Below, piece after piece: positions 17,470-25,870 of a DNA stretch of 64,000 nt. This stretch comes from Burkholderia paludis (lineage in GTDB: Bacteria; Pseudomonadota; Gammaproteobacteria; Burkholderiales; Burkholderiaceae): the NCBI RefSeq assembly GCF_000732615.1, contig NZ_JPGL01000047.1, forward strand, positions 1-64,000, written 5' to 3'. Made by a program: the position numbers and the translations under genes. The notes under the pieces were generated by a model. The model saw only the letters and a program-made list of their open reading frames with translations. It did not search any database and had not been told where the DNA came from. Numbering within the stretch: position 1 is the first letter of the stretch; each line of letters begins with the position of its first letter.

Positions 17470-18885
17470 TCAGGGTTTCTCGTCGTTCCTGAAATACGAC
17501 AGGTAGAGCATCCGCTGCCCGAGCCGCCGGAACGGCGCGAACGGGTGGCCGGGCAACGGCGACGTGAAGATCGGCAGCGTCTGGCGTGCGCCCTTCCCCG
17601 CGATCCGTTCGGCCAGGCGGCGGCCGGCCTGCTGCGAGTACGACACGCCGTTGCCGCCGTAGCCGAGCGCGTAGTACACCGATTGCCGCGGATCGGGCTG
17701 GCACACGCGCGGCATCATGTCGTGGCTCACGTCGACCCAGCCCCACCATGAATAATCGATCTGCACGCCGCGCAGCGCGGGAAACTTGCGGGCCATCCCT
17801 TCCTTCAGCAATTCGAGGTGGCGCGGGTTCGGCGCGTCGTCGCCGGTGATCGCGCTGCGGCTGCCGATCTGCAGGCGGCGATCGGGCAGGAAGCGATAGT
17901 AGAAGCGCAGCGTGCGCGTATCGGTCAGCACCTGCGTGGTGCGCAGGTTGCACGCGTCGATCTCCGCGTCGGTGAGCGGGCGCGTGACCATCGAGTTCGA
18001 CAGGATCGGCATCACCTTGCTGTGCAGCGACGGATGCAGCGTCTGCGCGGTATATGCGCCGGTCGCGATGCCGACCGCGCGGGCGCGCACCACGCCGCCG
18101 GGCGTGCGCAGGTGGTGCACGCCGTCGATCGTCTCGAAGCCGAGCACCGGGCTGCCCGTATGCACCTTCGCGCCCGCTTCGCGCGCGAGGCGCAGATAGC
18201 CGAACGCAAGCTTCAGCGCGTGGATGCCGATGCCTTCCGGCTCGTGCAGCGCGCCGGCCGCCTCGTGATCGTTGACGAATTCGCGCCGGAAGGTCTCCGC
18301 GCTCAGCAGTTCCGACGGATAGCCGAACACGTCCTTCCACACCTTCGCCTCGGCCGCGAGCTTCGCCATGATGCGCGGGCGATGCGCGATCAGGAAGTGG
18401 CCGCCCGGCTGCGGCTCGCAGTCGATTTCCGCCACGAGCGACTTGAAGTGCTCGAAGCCTTCGAGAATCTCGTCGTGCATCTTCAGCGCGACGTCCTTGC
18501 CCCAGCGCTCGATCCACTGCGAGCGCGACAGCCGTCCCGACGCGTTCTGCCCCTGCCCGCCATTGCGGCTGCTGCAGCCCCAGCTCGTGCGGTTGGCTTC
18601 GAGCACGACGGCCTTGATGCCGTGGTCGCGCGCCAGGCACAGCGCGGTCGCGAGGCCCGTGTAGCCGCCGCCGATGATCGCGACGTCCACGTCGAGATCG
18701 CGCGTGACGGGGCCGTCGTCCGGCGGCGGGCTGCCGGCCGTCGCGACCCAGTAGGTCGGCGCGTACTGCTTGCCGCACCCGGGGCCGGGCGACACCAGCG
18801 GGTCGTAGGTCGGGTCGTAACGCGTATCGCCCGGCCGGCCGCCGGCAAAGCCGCCCGCGGTGCGTTCGATGGAGGGGGTCGCCAT
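17470..18885 (-). CDS. FAD-dependent amine oxidoreductase (PuuB/OrdL, DAO family)
   Basis: The 471-residue protein has a dinucleotide-binding motif VDVAIIGGGYTGLATALCLA at about residues 66-85, followed by LEANRTSWGCSSRNGGQ, where the DAO family binds the FAD adenosine and flavin. The C-terminal part has GYGGNGVSYSQQAGRRLAERI, the second FAD-contact stretch. The long N-terminal region with WVATAG fits gamma-glutamylputrescine oxidases and related enzymes that oxidise primary or secondary amines to aldehydes with peroxide release. It is followed by an amino acid permease and preceded by a short translated leader whose stop nearly touches this start. Confidence 0.82.
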   Translation of the reverse strand: MATPSIERTAGGFAGGRPGDTRYDPTYDPLVSPGPGCGKQYAPTYWVATAGSPPPDDGPVTRDLDVDVAIIGGGYTGLATALCLARDHGIKAVVLEANRTSWGCSSRNGGQGQNASGRLSRSQWIERWGKDVALKMHDEILEGFEHFKSLVAEIDCEPQPGGHFLIAHRPRIMAKLAAEAKVWKDVFGYPSELLSAETFRREFVNDHEAAGALHEPEGIGIHALKLAFGYLRLAREAGAKVHTGSPVLGFETIDGVHHLRTPGGVVRARAVGIATGAYTAQTLHPSLHSKVMPILSNSMVTRPLTDAEIDACNLRTTQVLTDTRTLRFYYRFLPDRRLQIGSRSAITGDDAPNPRHLELLKEGMARKFPALRGVQIDYSWWGWVDVSHDMMPRVCQPDPRQSVYYALGYGGNGVSYSQQAGRRLAERIAGKGARQTLPIFTSPLPGHPFAPFRRLGQRMLYLSYFRNDEKP

Positions 18886-18887
18886 GG

Positions 18888-19007
18888 TCAGCCCTCCGAT
18901 ACGGGCGTGCCTGCCGCGCCGCCGCGGGCGTGCGACGCGATTCGACCGGCTGATGCGGGGCGCGCGCTCGCCGCGCGCACGGATGCTGCCGACTGCCTGT
19001 TGGTCAT
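18888..19007 (-). CDS. Possible 39-residue leader peptide upstream of the amine oxidase
   Basis: A short frame begins with ATG at 19007 behind an excellent ribosome site (AGGAGACAGGC) and ends with TGA two bases before the start of the FAD oxidoreductase. The peptide (MTNRQSAASVRAASARPASA at its start) is rich in Ala, Arg and Ser and has no recognised domain. The oxidase's own ribosome site (GGAGGG) lies inside the end of this frame, so ribosomes finishing it would re-initiate on the oxidase. It may be a real leader for translational coupling. It is not in frame with the oxidase. No protein evidence is available. Confidence 0.4.
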   Translation of the reverse strand: MTNRQSAASVRAASARPASAGRIASHARGGAAGTPVSEG

Positions 19008-19195
19008 GCCTGTCTCCTGATCGTTCTCTTCGGGTCGATCGTGTGCAGATGCTTCAATGCGGCGATCTGTCGAGGAAAGTGTAGGCAGGCCGTTTTTTGG
19101 CAGGTAGGGCCAGTGGGCCGGATTCGCTTGGACCAGCGCGCGACGCAAGCCGGCGGGCAGCGAAGGTCGCGCCGGGGCGCCGGCATCGCGAGGCG

Positions 19196-19220
19196 GCCGG
19201 GGCAGCCGGGGCAGCCGGGG
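19196..19220. repeat. Nine-base tandem repeat
   Basis: The unit GCCGGGGCA occurs twice in full with a third partial copy. It lies in the 267-base gap between the leader ORF and the MHS transporter stop codon, and may be a remnant of slippage. Confidence 0.5.
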
Positions 19221-19274
19221 ACGGCCGATACCGTCCGACGCCGTGCCGCCCGTGCGGCGCATCACCACGCCAAG

Positions 19275-20579
19275 TCACATCGCGCGCACCGCCACGCCGG
19301 CCACGCTGCCGCGCTTCTCGATCGCCCGGACCGACACGATCGACAGGAGTGCAGACAACATCACGTAAACCCCGACGAGCCACGGCGCGCCGCCGTTCAC
19401 GCGCAGCAGCGCGGTCGCGACGATCGGCGTGAGGCCGCTCGCGACGATGCCCGACACCTGGTAGACGAACGAGATGCCGGTGTAACGCACGTTCGCGTCG
19501 AACAGCTCCGCGAACAGCGCGGCCTCCGGCCCGTACGCCATCGCGTAGAAGATCCCGAACGGAATCACCAGCGCGAGCCACACGGCCGGCAGGTGCGTCG
19601 ACTGCGTCTGCAACAGCCAGAACGCGGGCAGCACCGACAGCCCGCACAGCGTCGCGCCCCACCGGTACACGCGGGCGCGGCCGAGCCGGTCGGACAGGCC
19701 GCCGAACACCGGAATGAACACGCACATCACGACGGCCGCGCTCATCACGCCGAGCAGCGCGTCGCCGCGCGAGATCGCCAGGTTGCGCGTCATGTAGCCG
19801 ATCGAGAACACCGCGAACACGTTGAAGAACACGCCGTCGATATAGCGCGCGCCCATCCCGAGCAGGATCGCCTGCCGGTAGTGGCCGAGCAGTTCGACGA
19901 CCGGCAGCTTCGCGTCGCGCCGCTGGCGCTTGAGCGCGACGAACTCGGGCGTATCGGCCACGCGCGTGCGGATGTAGAAGCCCACCGCGACGAGCAGCAG
20001 CGACGCGGCGAACGCGACGCGCCAGCCCCATGCGAGGAACGCGGCGTCCGGCAACGCGCGCGACAGCGCCGCGACCACGCCGGCCGCGAGGCACAGCCCG
20101 ATCGCGAGGCCGATCTGCGGCAGGCTCGCGTACAGCCCGCGCCGGTGCGGCGGCGCGTATTCGTAGGCCATCAGCACCGCGCCGCCCCATTCGCCGCCGA
20201 GGCCGATCCCCTGCAGCACGCGCAGCGTCAGCAGCAGCGCCGGCGCCCACATGCCGATCTGCGCATAGGTCGGCAGGAACGCGACGCCGGCCGTCGATAC
20301 GCCCATGATCAGCATCGTCAGGATCAATGCGGACTTGCGCCCGACTCGGTCGCCGAGATGGCCGAACAGCAGGCCGCCGAGCGGCCGCGTGACGAAGCCG
20401 ACCGCGAACGTCGCATACGCGAGCAGCGTCGACACGAACGCGTCGCCGACCGGGAAGTACTGCTTGTCGAACACGATGCCGGCGACCACGCCGTACAGGA
20501 AAAAGTCGTACCATTCGACGGTCGCGCCGATCACGCTGGCCGCGGCCACGCGTCGGACGACCCGGGAATCGATTGCCAT
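19275..20579 (-). CDS. MFS transporter, metabolite:H+ symporter (MHS) family
   Basis: The 434-residue protein has 12 predicted helices and the MHS hallmarks: ATVEWYDFFLYGVVAGIVF in helix 1, the loop motif GHLGDRVGRKSAL between helices 2 and 3, and LRVLQGIGLGGEWGGAVLM around helix 4. MHS members import small acids or betaines such as citrate, shikimate, proline or alpha-ketoglutarate. It lies 128 bases downstream of, and in the same direction as, the GMC oxidoreductase, so the two probably form an uptake-oxidation pair. The substrate is unknown. Confidence 0.87.
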   Translation of the reverse strand: MAIDSRVVRRVAAASVIGATVEWYDFFLYGVVAGIVFDKQYFPVGDAFVSTLLAYATFAVGFVTRPLGGLLFGHLGDRVGRKSALILTMLIMGVSTAGVAFLPTYAQIGMWAPALLLTLRVLQGIGLGGEWGGAVLMAYEYAPPHRRGLYASLPQIGLAIGLCLAAGVVAALSRALPDAAFLAWGWRVAFAASLLLVAVGFYIRTRVADTPEFVALKRQRRDAKLPVVELLGHYRQAILLGMGARYIDGVFFNVFAVFSIGYMTRNLAISRGDALLGVMSAAVVMCVFIPVFGGLSDRLGRARVYRWGATLCGLSVLPAFWLLQTQSTHLPAVWLALVIPFGIFYAMAYGPEAALFAELFDANVRYTGISFVYQVSGIVASGLTPIVATALLRVNGGAPWLVGVYVMLSALLSIVSVRAIEKRGSVAGVAVRAM

Positions 20580-20707
20580 GCGAGCTTCTCCAGGTAAGGA
20601 TGCGCCGCAACCTGCCCCGGCGCCGTACCGGCGGGGGCGTCGAACAGCGCGCGGCGGCCGTCCGGGCGCAGGAGCACGGGCCGCGCGGGCGGATGCGGGG
20701 CCCGGCC

Positions 20708-22366
20708 CTACGCGACGGCCTCGACGGCCGGCGCGACGCCGCGGCCGCGATCGGCCTCGCGGGCGTCCTCGAGGATCATGTCGGACGCCTTCTCGGCGAC
20801 CATCACGATCGGCACGTTGGTATTGCCCGACACGAGCGTCGGCATGATCGAGCCGTCGACCACGCGCAGCCCGCGCGTGCCGTACACGCGCAGCCGCGCG
20901 TCGACGACCGCGAGCGGATCGCTCGCGACGCCCATTTTCGCGGTGCCGGACGGATGGAAGATCGTCTGCCCGTATTCACGACAGAACTCGAGCAGCTCGT
21001 CATCCGTCTGCGCCGGCGCGCCGGGTCGCACCTCGCGCTTCATCAGCGGCGCCATCGGCTCGGCGGCCGCGACGCGCCGCGCGAAGCGCACGCCGGCCAC
21101 GGTCGTGCGGCGGTCGCGCTCGGTGTCGAGATAATTCGGCCGGATCGACGGCGCGTCGCGCGCATCGCCGGAGCGAATCCGCACTGTGCCGCGCGATTCC
21201 GGCCGCAACTGGCAGATCGAGTACGTGCAGCCCGGAAACGGATGCACGCTGCCGCCCGCCGAATCGGCCGACAGCGTCGAGAAATGGAACTGGATGTCGG
21301 GCGTCGCCGATTCGTCCGGCAACGCGCGGCAGAACATCCCGCCCTGGTTGATGCCGATCGCGAGCGGGCCGCCGCGGAACAGCGCCCATTGCAGCCCCAT
21401 CTTCGCGCGGCCGACCCACGAATGCAGCGCGTCGTTGGTCGTGATCGGCTTCGTCACTTCGTAGATCAGACGAATCTGCAGATGGTCCTGCAGGTTCTCG
21501 CCGACGCCCGCCCGATCGGCAACGACCGGAACCCCGTGGCGGTTCAGCCACGCGGCCGGCCCGACGCCCGACACCTGCAGCAGTTGCGGCGACTGCAGCG
21601 CGCCGGCCGCGAGGATCACCTCGCGCAGCGCGCGCACCTCCTGCACCTGGCCGTGCCGCACGTAGCGCACGCCGCACGCCTGCGCGCCGTCGTCGAACAG
21701 CACCTTCAGCGCCTGCGCGTCGGTTTCGACGTGCAGGTTCGGCCGCCCGCGCGCCGGCTTCAGGTACGCGACCGCCGTCGAGCAGCGCAGCCCGTTGCGC
21801 GTCGTGAGCTGGTAGTAACCCACGCCCTCCTGGTCGCCCGTGTTGAAATCGTCGACGGTGCGCACGCCGAGCCGGTTCGACGCGGCGACGAACGCATCGA
21901 CCAGCTCGTGCCGCTGCCGGATCGCCGACGCCCACAGCGGGCCGCCGGTGCCGCGCGTCGGCCCGTCTCCGAGCGTGTTGTGTTCGAGCCTGCGGAAATA
22001 CGGCAGGCACTCGCGCCAGCTCCAGCCGCGATTGCCGAGCACGGCCCAGTGGTCGTAATCCTGCTGCTGCCCGCGCACGTAAATCAGCCCGTTGATGGAA
22101 CTGCAGCCGCCGAGCGTGCGGCCGCGCGGCCAGTACAGGCGGCGGTCGTGCATGTTCGGATCGGGATCGGTATGGAAGCCCCAGTTGTACACCGGGTCGA
22201 ACATCGTCTTGCCATAACCGATCGGCACGTGGATCCACATGGAGCGATCGGCGGGGCCCGCCTCCAGCAGGCACACCGTGTGGCGGCCGCCGTCGGACAG
22301 CCGGTTGGCGAGGACGCAACCGGCCGATCCCGCGCCGACCACGACATAGTCGAAGCTGCGTGTCAT
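20708..22366 (-). CDS. GMC-family FAD oxidoreductase (choline dehydrogenase-like)
   Basis: The 552-residue protein starts with the FAD-binding motif YVVVGAGSAGCVLANRLSDG (residues 7-26) and has both GMC signatures: GGCSSINGLIYVRG and the later GALQSPQLLQVSGVGP. The catalytic region HPSGTAKMG contains H471, and SGNTNVP supplies the second active-site residue. GMC enzymes oxidise alcohols to aldehydes or ketones. The BetA relationship is at family level; no betB or betaine genes are adjacent, so the alcohol substrate is open. The divergent IclR gene and downstream MHS transporter suggest a regulated catabolic cassette. Confidence 0.87.
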   Translation of the reverse strand: MTRSFDYVVVGAGSAGCVLANRLSDGGRHTVCLLEAGPADRSMWIHVPIGYGKTMFDPVYNWGFHTDPDPNMHDRRLYWPRGRTLGGCSSINGLIYVRGQQQDYDHWAVLGNRGWSWRECLPYFRRLEHNTLGDGPTRGTGGPLWASAIRQRHELVDAFVAASNRLGVRTVDDFNTGDQEGVGYYQLTTRNGLRCSTAVAYLKPARGRPNLHVETDAQALKVLFDDGAQACGVRYVRHGQVQEVRALREVILAAGALQSPQLLQVSGVGPAAWLNRHGVPVVADRAGVGENLQDHLQIRLIYEVTKPITTNDALHSWVGRAKMGLQWALFRGGPLAIGINQGGMFCRALPDESATPDIQFHFSTLSADSAGGSVHPFPGCTYSICQLRPESRGTVRIRSGDARDAPSIRPNYLDTERDRRTTVAGVRFARRVAAAEPMAPLMKREVRPGAPAQTDDELLEFCREYGQTIFHPSGTAKMGVASDPLAVVDARLRVYGTRGLRVVDGSIMPTLVSGNTNVPIVMVAEKASDMILEDAREADRGRGVAPAVEAVA

Positions 22367-22549
22367 TCGTGTCTCCGTTCCGGTGATGAAAAATCCGGTA
22401 TGTTTCGTCCAAATTTATTGAGCACACGGAACGCGTACAAGCCGATTTATTGTCCACGCCGCGAATGTGGTACAAAAACCGTTCGATTCGTTTCATTTTC
22501 ATCGCACACACCATCCCGGGACGCATCGCGATCCCCATGGAGGAGACCC
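22367..22549. promoter_or_regulatory. Divergent control region between GMC and IclR genes
   Basis: This AT-richer 183-base gap has a repeated two-part module: ATTTATTG at 22413-22420 and 22445-22452, each followed 14-17 bases later by GTACAA (22435-22440 and 22470-22475). The modules are about 32-35 bp apart, roughly three helical turns. Repeated half-sites suit an IclR dimer-of-dimers acting on both promoters. The IclR ribosome site is GGAGGAGA at 22539-22546. Confidence 0.45.
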
Positions 22550-23374
22550 ATGCGCGAACCCGCCTCCGCGCCGTCCGATGGCGCGCCCGCCGACGACGCG
22601 CGCGTACTGCGCGCCCTCGCCGTGCTCGAAGCGCTCGCATCGGCCGGGCAGCCGTACACGCTGTCGCAGCTCGCCGCGCGGCTGCACATCCCGAAGGCGA
22701 CGCTGCTGCGGCTGATCGAATCGCTCGAGGCGCGCGGCTACGTGATCCACATGCCCGACTCGCGCGGCCACGACCGCGCGATCGCGCTCGGGCCGCGCGC
22801 CGCGCAGTTCGCGCTCGCGGCGCTGTCGAACAACGCCTTCACGCGCGGCTGCCGCTCGGTGCTGCGCGCGCTCGTCGACGTGCTCGGCGAGACCTGCAAC
22901 CTCACGGCACTCGACGGCGACACGGTGCTGTACGTCGAACGCGTGGAAACGGCCGAGCCGCTGCGGCTCGAAATGCGGCCCGGCATGCGCGTGCCGCTGC
23001 ACTGCACGGCGAGCGGCAAGCTGTTCCTCGCGCAGTTGAATGCGCTCGAGCGCCACGCGATGCTCGCGCGGCTGACGCTGAAGAAGATGACCTACCGGAC
23101 GCTGACCGACGCGCAATTGCTCGCGGCCGAACTCGACCGCCTCGCCGCGCGCGGCGTCGGGATCGACAACGAGGAGTTCGTGCGCGGGATGGTGGCCGTC
23201 GCGGTGCCGGTGAAGGATGCCGCGAGCGGCCGCCTGCTCGCGGCGCTCGCCGTGCATGCGCCGACCGCACGCGCGACGCTCAACGACCTGCTGGAGAACG
23301 TGCCGAAGATGCGCGACGCGGCCGCGCGGCTCGCGCCGCTGCTGCACGCGGGCGACGGCGCGCCGCCGGGCTGA
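22550..23374 (+). CDS. IclR-family transcriptional regulator
   Basis: The 274-residue protein has a winged helix with TLSQLAARLHIPKATLLRLI (about residues 42-61) and the IclR effector domain: GETCNLTALDG, HCTASGKLFLAQ and GIDNEEFVRGM. The ATG at 22550 follows the strong site GGAGGAGACC; the upstream open frame has no such signal. It is divergent from the GMC oxidoreductase/MHS transporter pair, which it most likely controls. IclR proteins can be repressors or activators, and the sequence does not show which. Confidence 0.9.
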   Translation: MREPASAPSDGAPADDARVLRALAVLEALASAGQPYTLSQLAARLHIPKATLLRLIESLEARGYVIHMPDSRGHDRAIALGPRAAQFALAALSNNAFTRGCRSVLRALVDVLGETCNLTALDGDTVLYVERVETAEPLRLEMRPGMRVPLHCTASGKLFLAQLNALERHAMLARLTLKKMTYRTLTDAQLLAAELDRLAARGVGIDNEEFVRGMVAVAVPVKDAASGRLLAALAVHAPTARATLNDLLENVPKMRDAAARLAPLLHAGDGAPPG

Positions 23375-23388
23375 CGCGGACGAACGCG

Positions 23389-23445
23389 TTCAGGCGCTCA
23401 GGCGCTCATCCGTTCATGGGTTTCAGGCGTTCAGGCGCTCACGCC
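23389..23445. repeat. Octamer tandem repeat (TTCAGGCG-like)
   Basis: Seven 8-bp units run in series: TTCAGGCG, CTCAGGCG, CTCATCCG, TTCATGGG, then after one extra T, TTCAGGCG, TTCAGGCG and CTCACGCC. Four units agree with YTCAGGCG. The array sits between the IclR stop and the end of the next gene, whose stop codon lies inside the last unit. Simple repeats of this kind vary in copy number by slippage. Confidence 0.65.
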
Positions 23446-23762
23446 AGGTGGTAACGCAGCCAGAAAGTCTCGCGGCAGGCGTTGTCGAACGTGATCCGCG
23501 TCGGGCCGATCGGCTGCCCGTCGGGTTGACGGAGCACGTCATAGTCGATCCAGCATTCGGCGCACAGCAGATCGGACGGCGCGTGGTCCTGCTCGACCGA
23601 GCGACGCACGATCGCGCCGTTGTCGAAACGGTATTCGGTTTCGTCGCGCGTGACCTCGACGTCGTCGTCGGTCCAGCGGTCGTGCGAGGTGGCGTGCGAC
23701 ACGATCGACACGGGGCCCGCGAGCCCGTGGATCGCGGCGACGTAGGAGATGAGCTTGTCCAT
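23439..23762 (-). CDS. Hypothetical protein, 107 residues
   Basis: The frame shows normal Burkholderia-type codon use and encodes an acidic protein beginning MDKLISYVAAIHGLAGPVSI. It has strands with DRWTDDDVEVTRDETEYRFD and a C-terminal FDNACRETFWLRYHLA, with two cysteines in LLCAECWIDYD. I do not recognise a family. Start 23762 gives a compact protein; an ATG 13 codons upstream is an alternative, and neither has a good ribosome site. Its stop codon is inside an octamer tandem repeat, so slippage there could alter the C-terminus. Confidence 0.55.
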   Translation of the reverse strand: MDKLISYVAAIHGLAGPVSIVSHATSHDRWTDDDVEVTRDETEYRFDNGAIVRRSVEQDHAPSDLLCAECWIDYDVLRQPDGQPIGPTRITFDNACRETFWLRYHLA

Positions 23763-23886
23763 GGAGCGGCGGCGAACGGTTGGATGGCGCGCATCGCGCA
23801 ACGCATGCTGCGCGATGCGGCCCGAGCGGCGAGTATAGCCGCGCGTCGAAGACCTTGCCGCCGGCGGGGTTTCGCGACGACCGGCG

Positions 23887-24915
23887 CTACGCCTCCAGCG
23901 CGAGCAGCGCGAAGGTCGCGAGCCAGTGCTCGCCCATGTAGTCGCCCGCCACGTGCGCGAGCGCGCCCGCGAGATGGCGGCCGGCCGCGTCGAGCAGCCT
24001 GGCGCGGCGGGCGTCGCCTTCCGGCAGCGCGCCGGCCAGCGCGCGCTGGCACCATGCGCGGCTCAGGTTCAGCCCGTCGAGGTGGGCGATCTTGCCGTCG
24101 CTGCGATCGCTGACCGTCGCCGGCTCGAACAGCGTCGCCGGCTCGCCGCGCGCGAGGTCGGGCAGGAAGCGCGCGAACCAGCCGTCGAATTCGGCGGACG
24201 GCAGCACGCGCCGCATCAGCTCGGCCTCCATCAGCGCGGGCGACAGGAATTCGTCGCCCGACGGCTCCCACGCCTGGCACGCGACATCGTTCAGGTGCCA
24301 GCGCTTCGCGGTATCGACGATCAGCGCCGCGAGCCCGTCGCGCTGCGTGTCGCGCGCGAAGTCGAGCGTGAGCGCCAGCGCGAACGCGGTGTTGAAGTGG
24401 GTGCCGACGCGCAGCGGATACGTCGCCTTCGGCAGGAAGGTCTCGAAGCGCGCCACGAACAGGTCGGTGAGCGGCGCCATCGTCTTCGCCCAGCGCGCCG
24501 CCTGCGGTCGCGTGCCCTTCAGCGCGAGCCGCTCGAGCTGCGCCGCGAGCGCGAGGAACCACGCCCAGCCGTACGGGCGCTCGAAGCCGCCGTTGTGCGG
24601 CAGCGCGAGATAGGCGCGCTCGCCGGCGACGTTCGCGTCGGTGAAGTGCGCATCGACGACGGCGACGATGCGCTCGGCTTCCGGCAAGGACGGGTAGCGT
24701 TCGAGCACGCGCAGCACGAGCCAGTAGCCGTGCACGCACGAGTGCCAGTCGTAGCTGCCGTAGAAGATCGGGTGCAGCGCGCGCGGCCCCTGCACGTCGT
24801 GCGGGCCGGCGAGCGAATGCGTGAGCTTGTTCGGATACTCGCGGGTCAGGTGTGCCAGCGCGAGCGACGCGAAGGTCGAGGCGAGTTCGGGCGTGAGTCG
24901 GTCGGTCATGGGCAT
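23887..24915 (-). CDS. DUF2891 family protein
   Basis: The 342-residue soluble protein matches DUF2891: it has HPIFYGSYDWHSCVHGYWLVLRVLE split over about residues 48-70, then helical-repeat text such as YGWAWFLALAAQLERLA and LMRRVLPSAEFDGWFARFLPDL. The many paired helices suggest an alpha/alpha-toroid fold, as in some glycosidases and cyclases, but its reaction is unknown. It is the third gene of the DUF969-DUF979-DUF2891 cassette, starting 4 bases after the DUF979 stop. The ATG at 24909 is an equally possible start. Confidence 0.8.
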   Translation of the reverse strand: MPMTDRLTPELASTFASLALAHLTREYPNKLTHSLAGPHDVQGPRALHPIFYGSYDWHSCVHGYWLVLRVLERYPSLPEAERIVAVVDAHFTDANVAGERAYLALPHNGGFERPYGWAWFLALAAQLERLALKGTRPQAARWAKTMAPLTDLFVARFETFLPKATYPLRVGTHFNTAFALALTLDFARDTQRDGLAALIVDTAKRWHLNDVACQAWEPSGDEFLSPALMEAELMRRVLPSAEFDGWFARFLPDLARGEPATLFEPATVSDRSDGKIAHLDGLNLSRAWCQRALAGALPEGDARRARLLDAAGRHLAGALAHVAGDYMGEHWLATFALLALEA

Positions 24916-24919
24916 CTCG

Positions 24920-25870
24920 TCAGAAGCGGAATACGAACGCGTACATCAGGAGCGTGTTCACGGCCAGCAGCAGCACGGCCGTCGGCCACTGCGCCTTGAT
25001 CACGCCGTTCTTGTCCTTCAGCTCGAGCAGCGCCGCCGGCACGATGTTGAAGTTCGCGGCCATCGGCGTCATCAGCGTACCGCAGAAACCGCTCAGCATC
25101 CCGATCGCGCCGACGATCGCCGGGTTGCCGTGAAACTGGTGGACGATCAGCGGCAGGCCGATGCCGGCCGTCATCACCGGGAACGCGGCGAAGCCGTTGC
25201 CCATGATCATCGTGAACAGCGCCATGCCGACCGTGTAGGCGGCGACCACCGCGAACGGCGAATCGATCGGCACCCACGCCTTCACGAGCCCCGACACCAC
25301 GCCGCCGACGCCCGCGACCGCGAACAGCGCGCCGAGCGCCGCGAGCATCTGCGGCAGGATCGCGGCCCAGCCGACCGCGTCCATCGTGTGGCGCGCGTCC
25401 TTCAGCGCATGCACGGGCGAATCGCGCAGCATCGCGAGCGCGACGGCGAACGCGACGAGCGTGCCGAGCACGAGCGAGATCAGCGTCACGCTCTTCGGGT
25501 CGACGAACGGCACCTGCTTCAGCGCGAACGTGCCGATCAGCGTGACGACCGGAATCAGCAGCGCGGGCAGGAACAGACGGTTGCCGAAGCGCTGCGCGAG
25601 CGTCTCGCGCCGCCCGGCCGCCGCCTCGCCGGCCTCCTCCGACCGGCCGCGCCCGAGCTTGCCGGTGCCGGCGATCACCGCGAGCGCGATCGCGAGGCAA
25701 CCCGTCACGAAATGCGGCAGCCGCGCGCCGAACAGGAACGTCGCCGCGTAGATCGCCCAGAACGCGAAATTCACCACGCGGCGCGGGTTCGTGCGGTCCG
25801 TCAGGTTGAAGTACGCGAACGCCGCGAACATCAGCCCCGCGAGCGTGTACAGGGATTCGAGGCCGATCAT
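24920..25870 (-). CDS. DUF979 family membrane protein
   Basis: The 316-residue product has about nine or ten hydrophobic helices and the glycine-rich segment MGNGFAAFPVMTAGIGLPLIV in its second half, with GFCGTLMTPMAANFNIVP near the C-terminus. Together with DUF969 it looks like a two-gene permease: half-transporters with re-entrant GNGF/TPMAANF-type loops resemble the architecture of ion-transporter superfamily members. No substrate is established. Its ATG overlaps the DUF969 stop (ATGA), showing tight coupling, as expected for subunits made in equal amounts. Confidence 0.82.
   Translation of the reverse strand: MIGLESLYTLAGLMFAAFAYFNLTDRTNPRRVVNFAFWAIYAATFLFGARLPHFVTGCLAIALAVIAGTGKLGRGRSEEAGEAAAGRRETLAQRFGNRLFLPALLIPVVTLIGTFALKQVPFVDPKSVTLISLVLGTLVAFAVALAMLRDSPVHALKDARHTMDAVGWAAILPQMLAALGALFAVAGVGGVVSGLVKAWVPIDSPFAVVAAYTVGMALFTMIMGNGFAAFPVMTAGIGLPLIVHQFHGNPAIVGAIGMLSGFCGTLMTPMAANFNIVPAALLELKDKNGVIKAQWPTAVLLLAVNTLLMYAFVFRF

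Noticed and set aside
20573..22549. An in-frame upstream extension of the second IclR regulator
   Set aside because: The extension is antisense to the GMC oxidoreductase and lacks any IclR feature; the strong ribosome site at 22539-22546 fixes the start at 22550.
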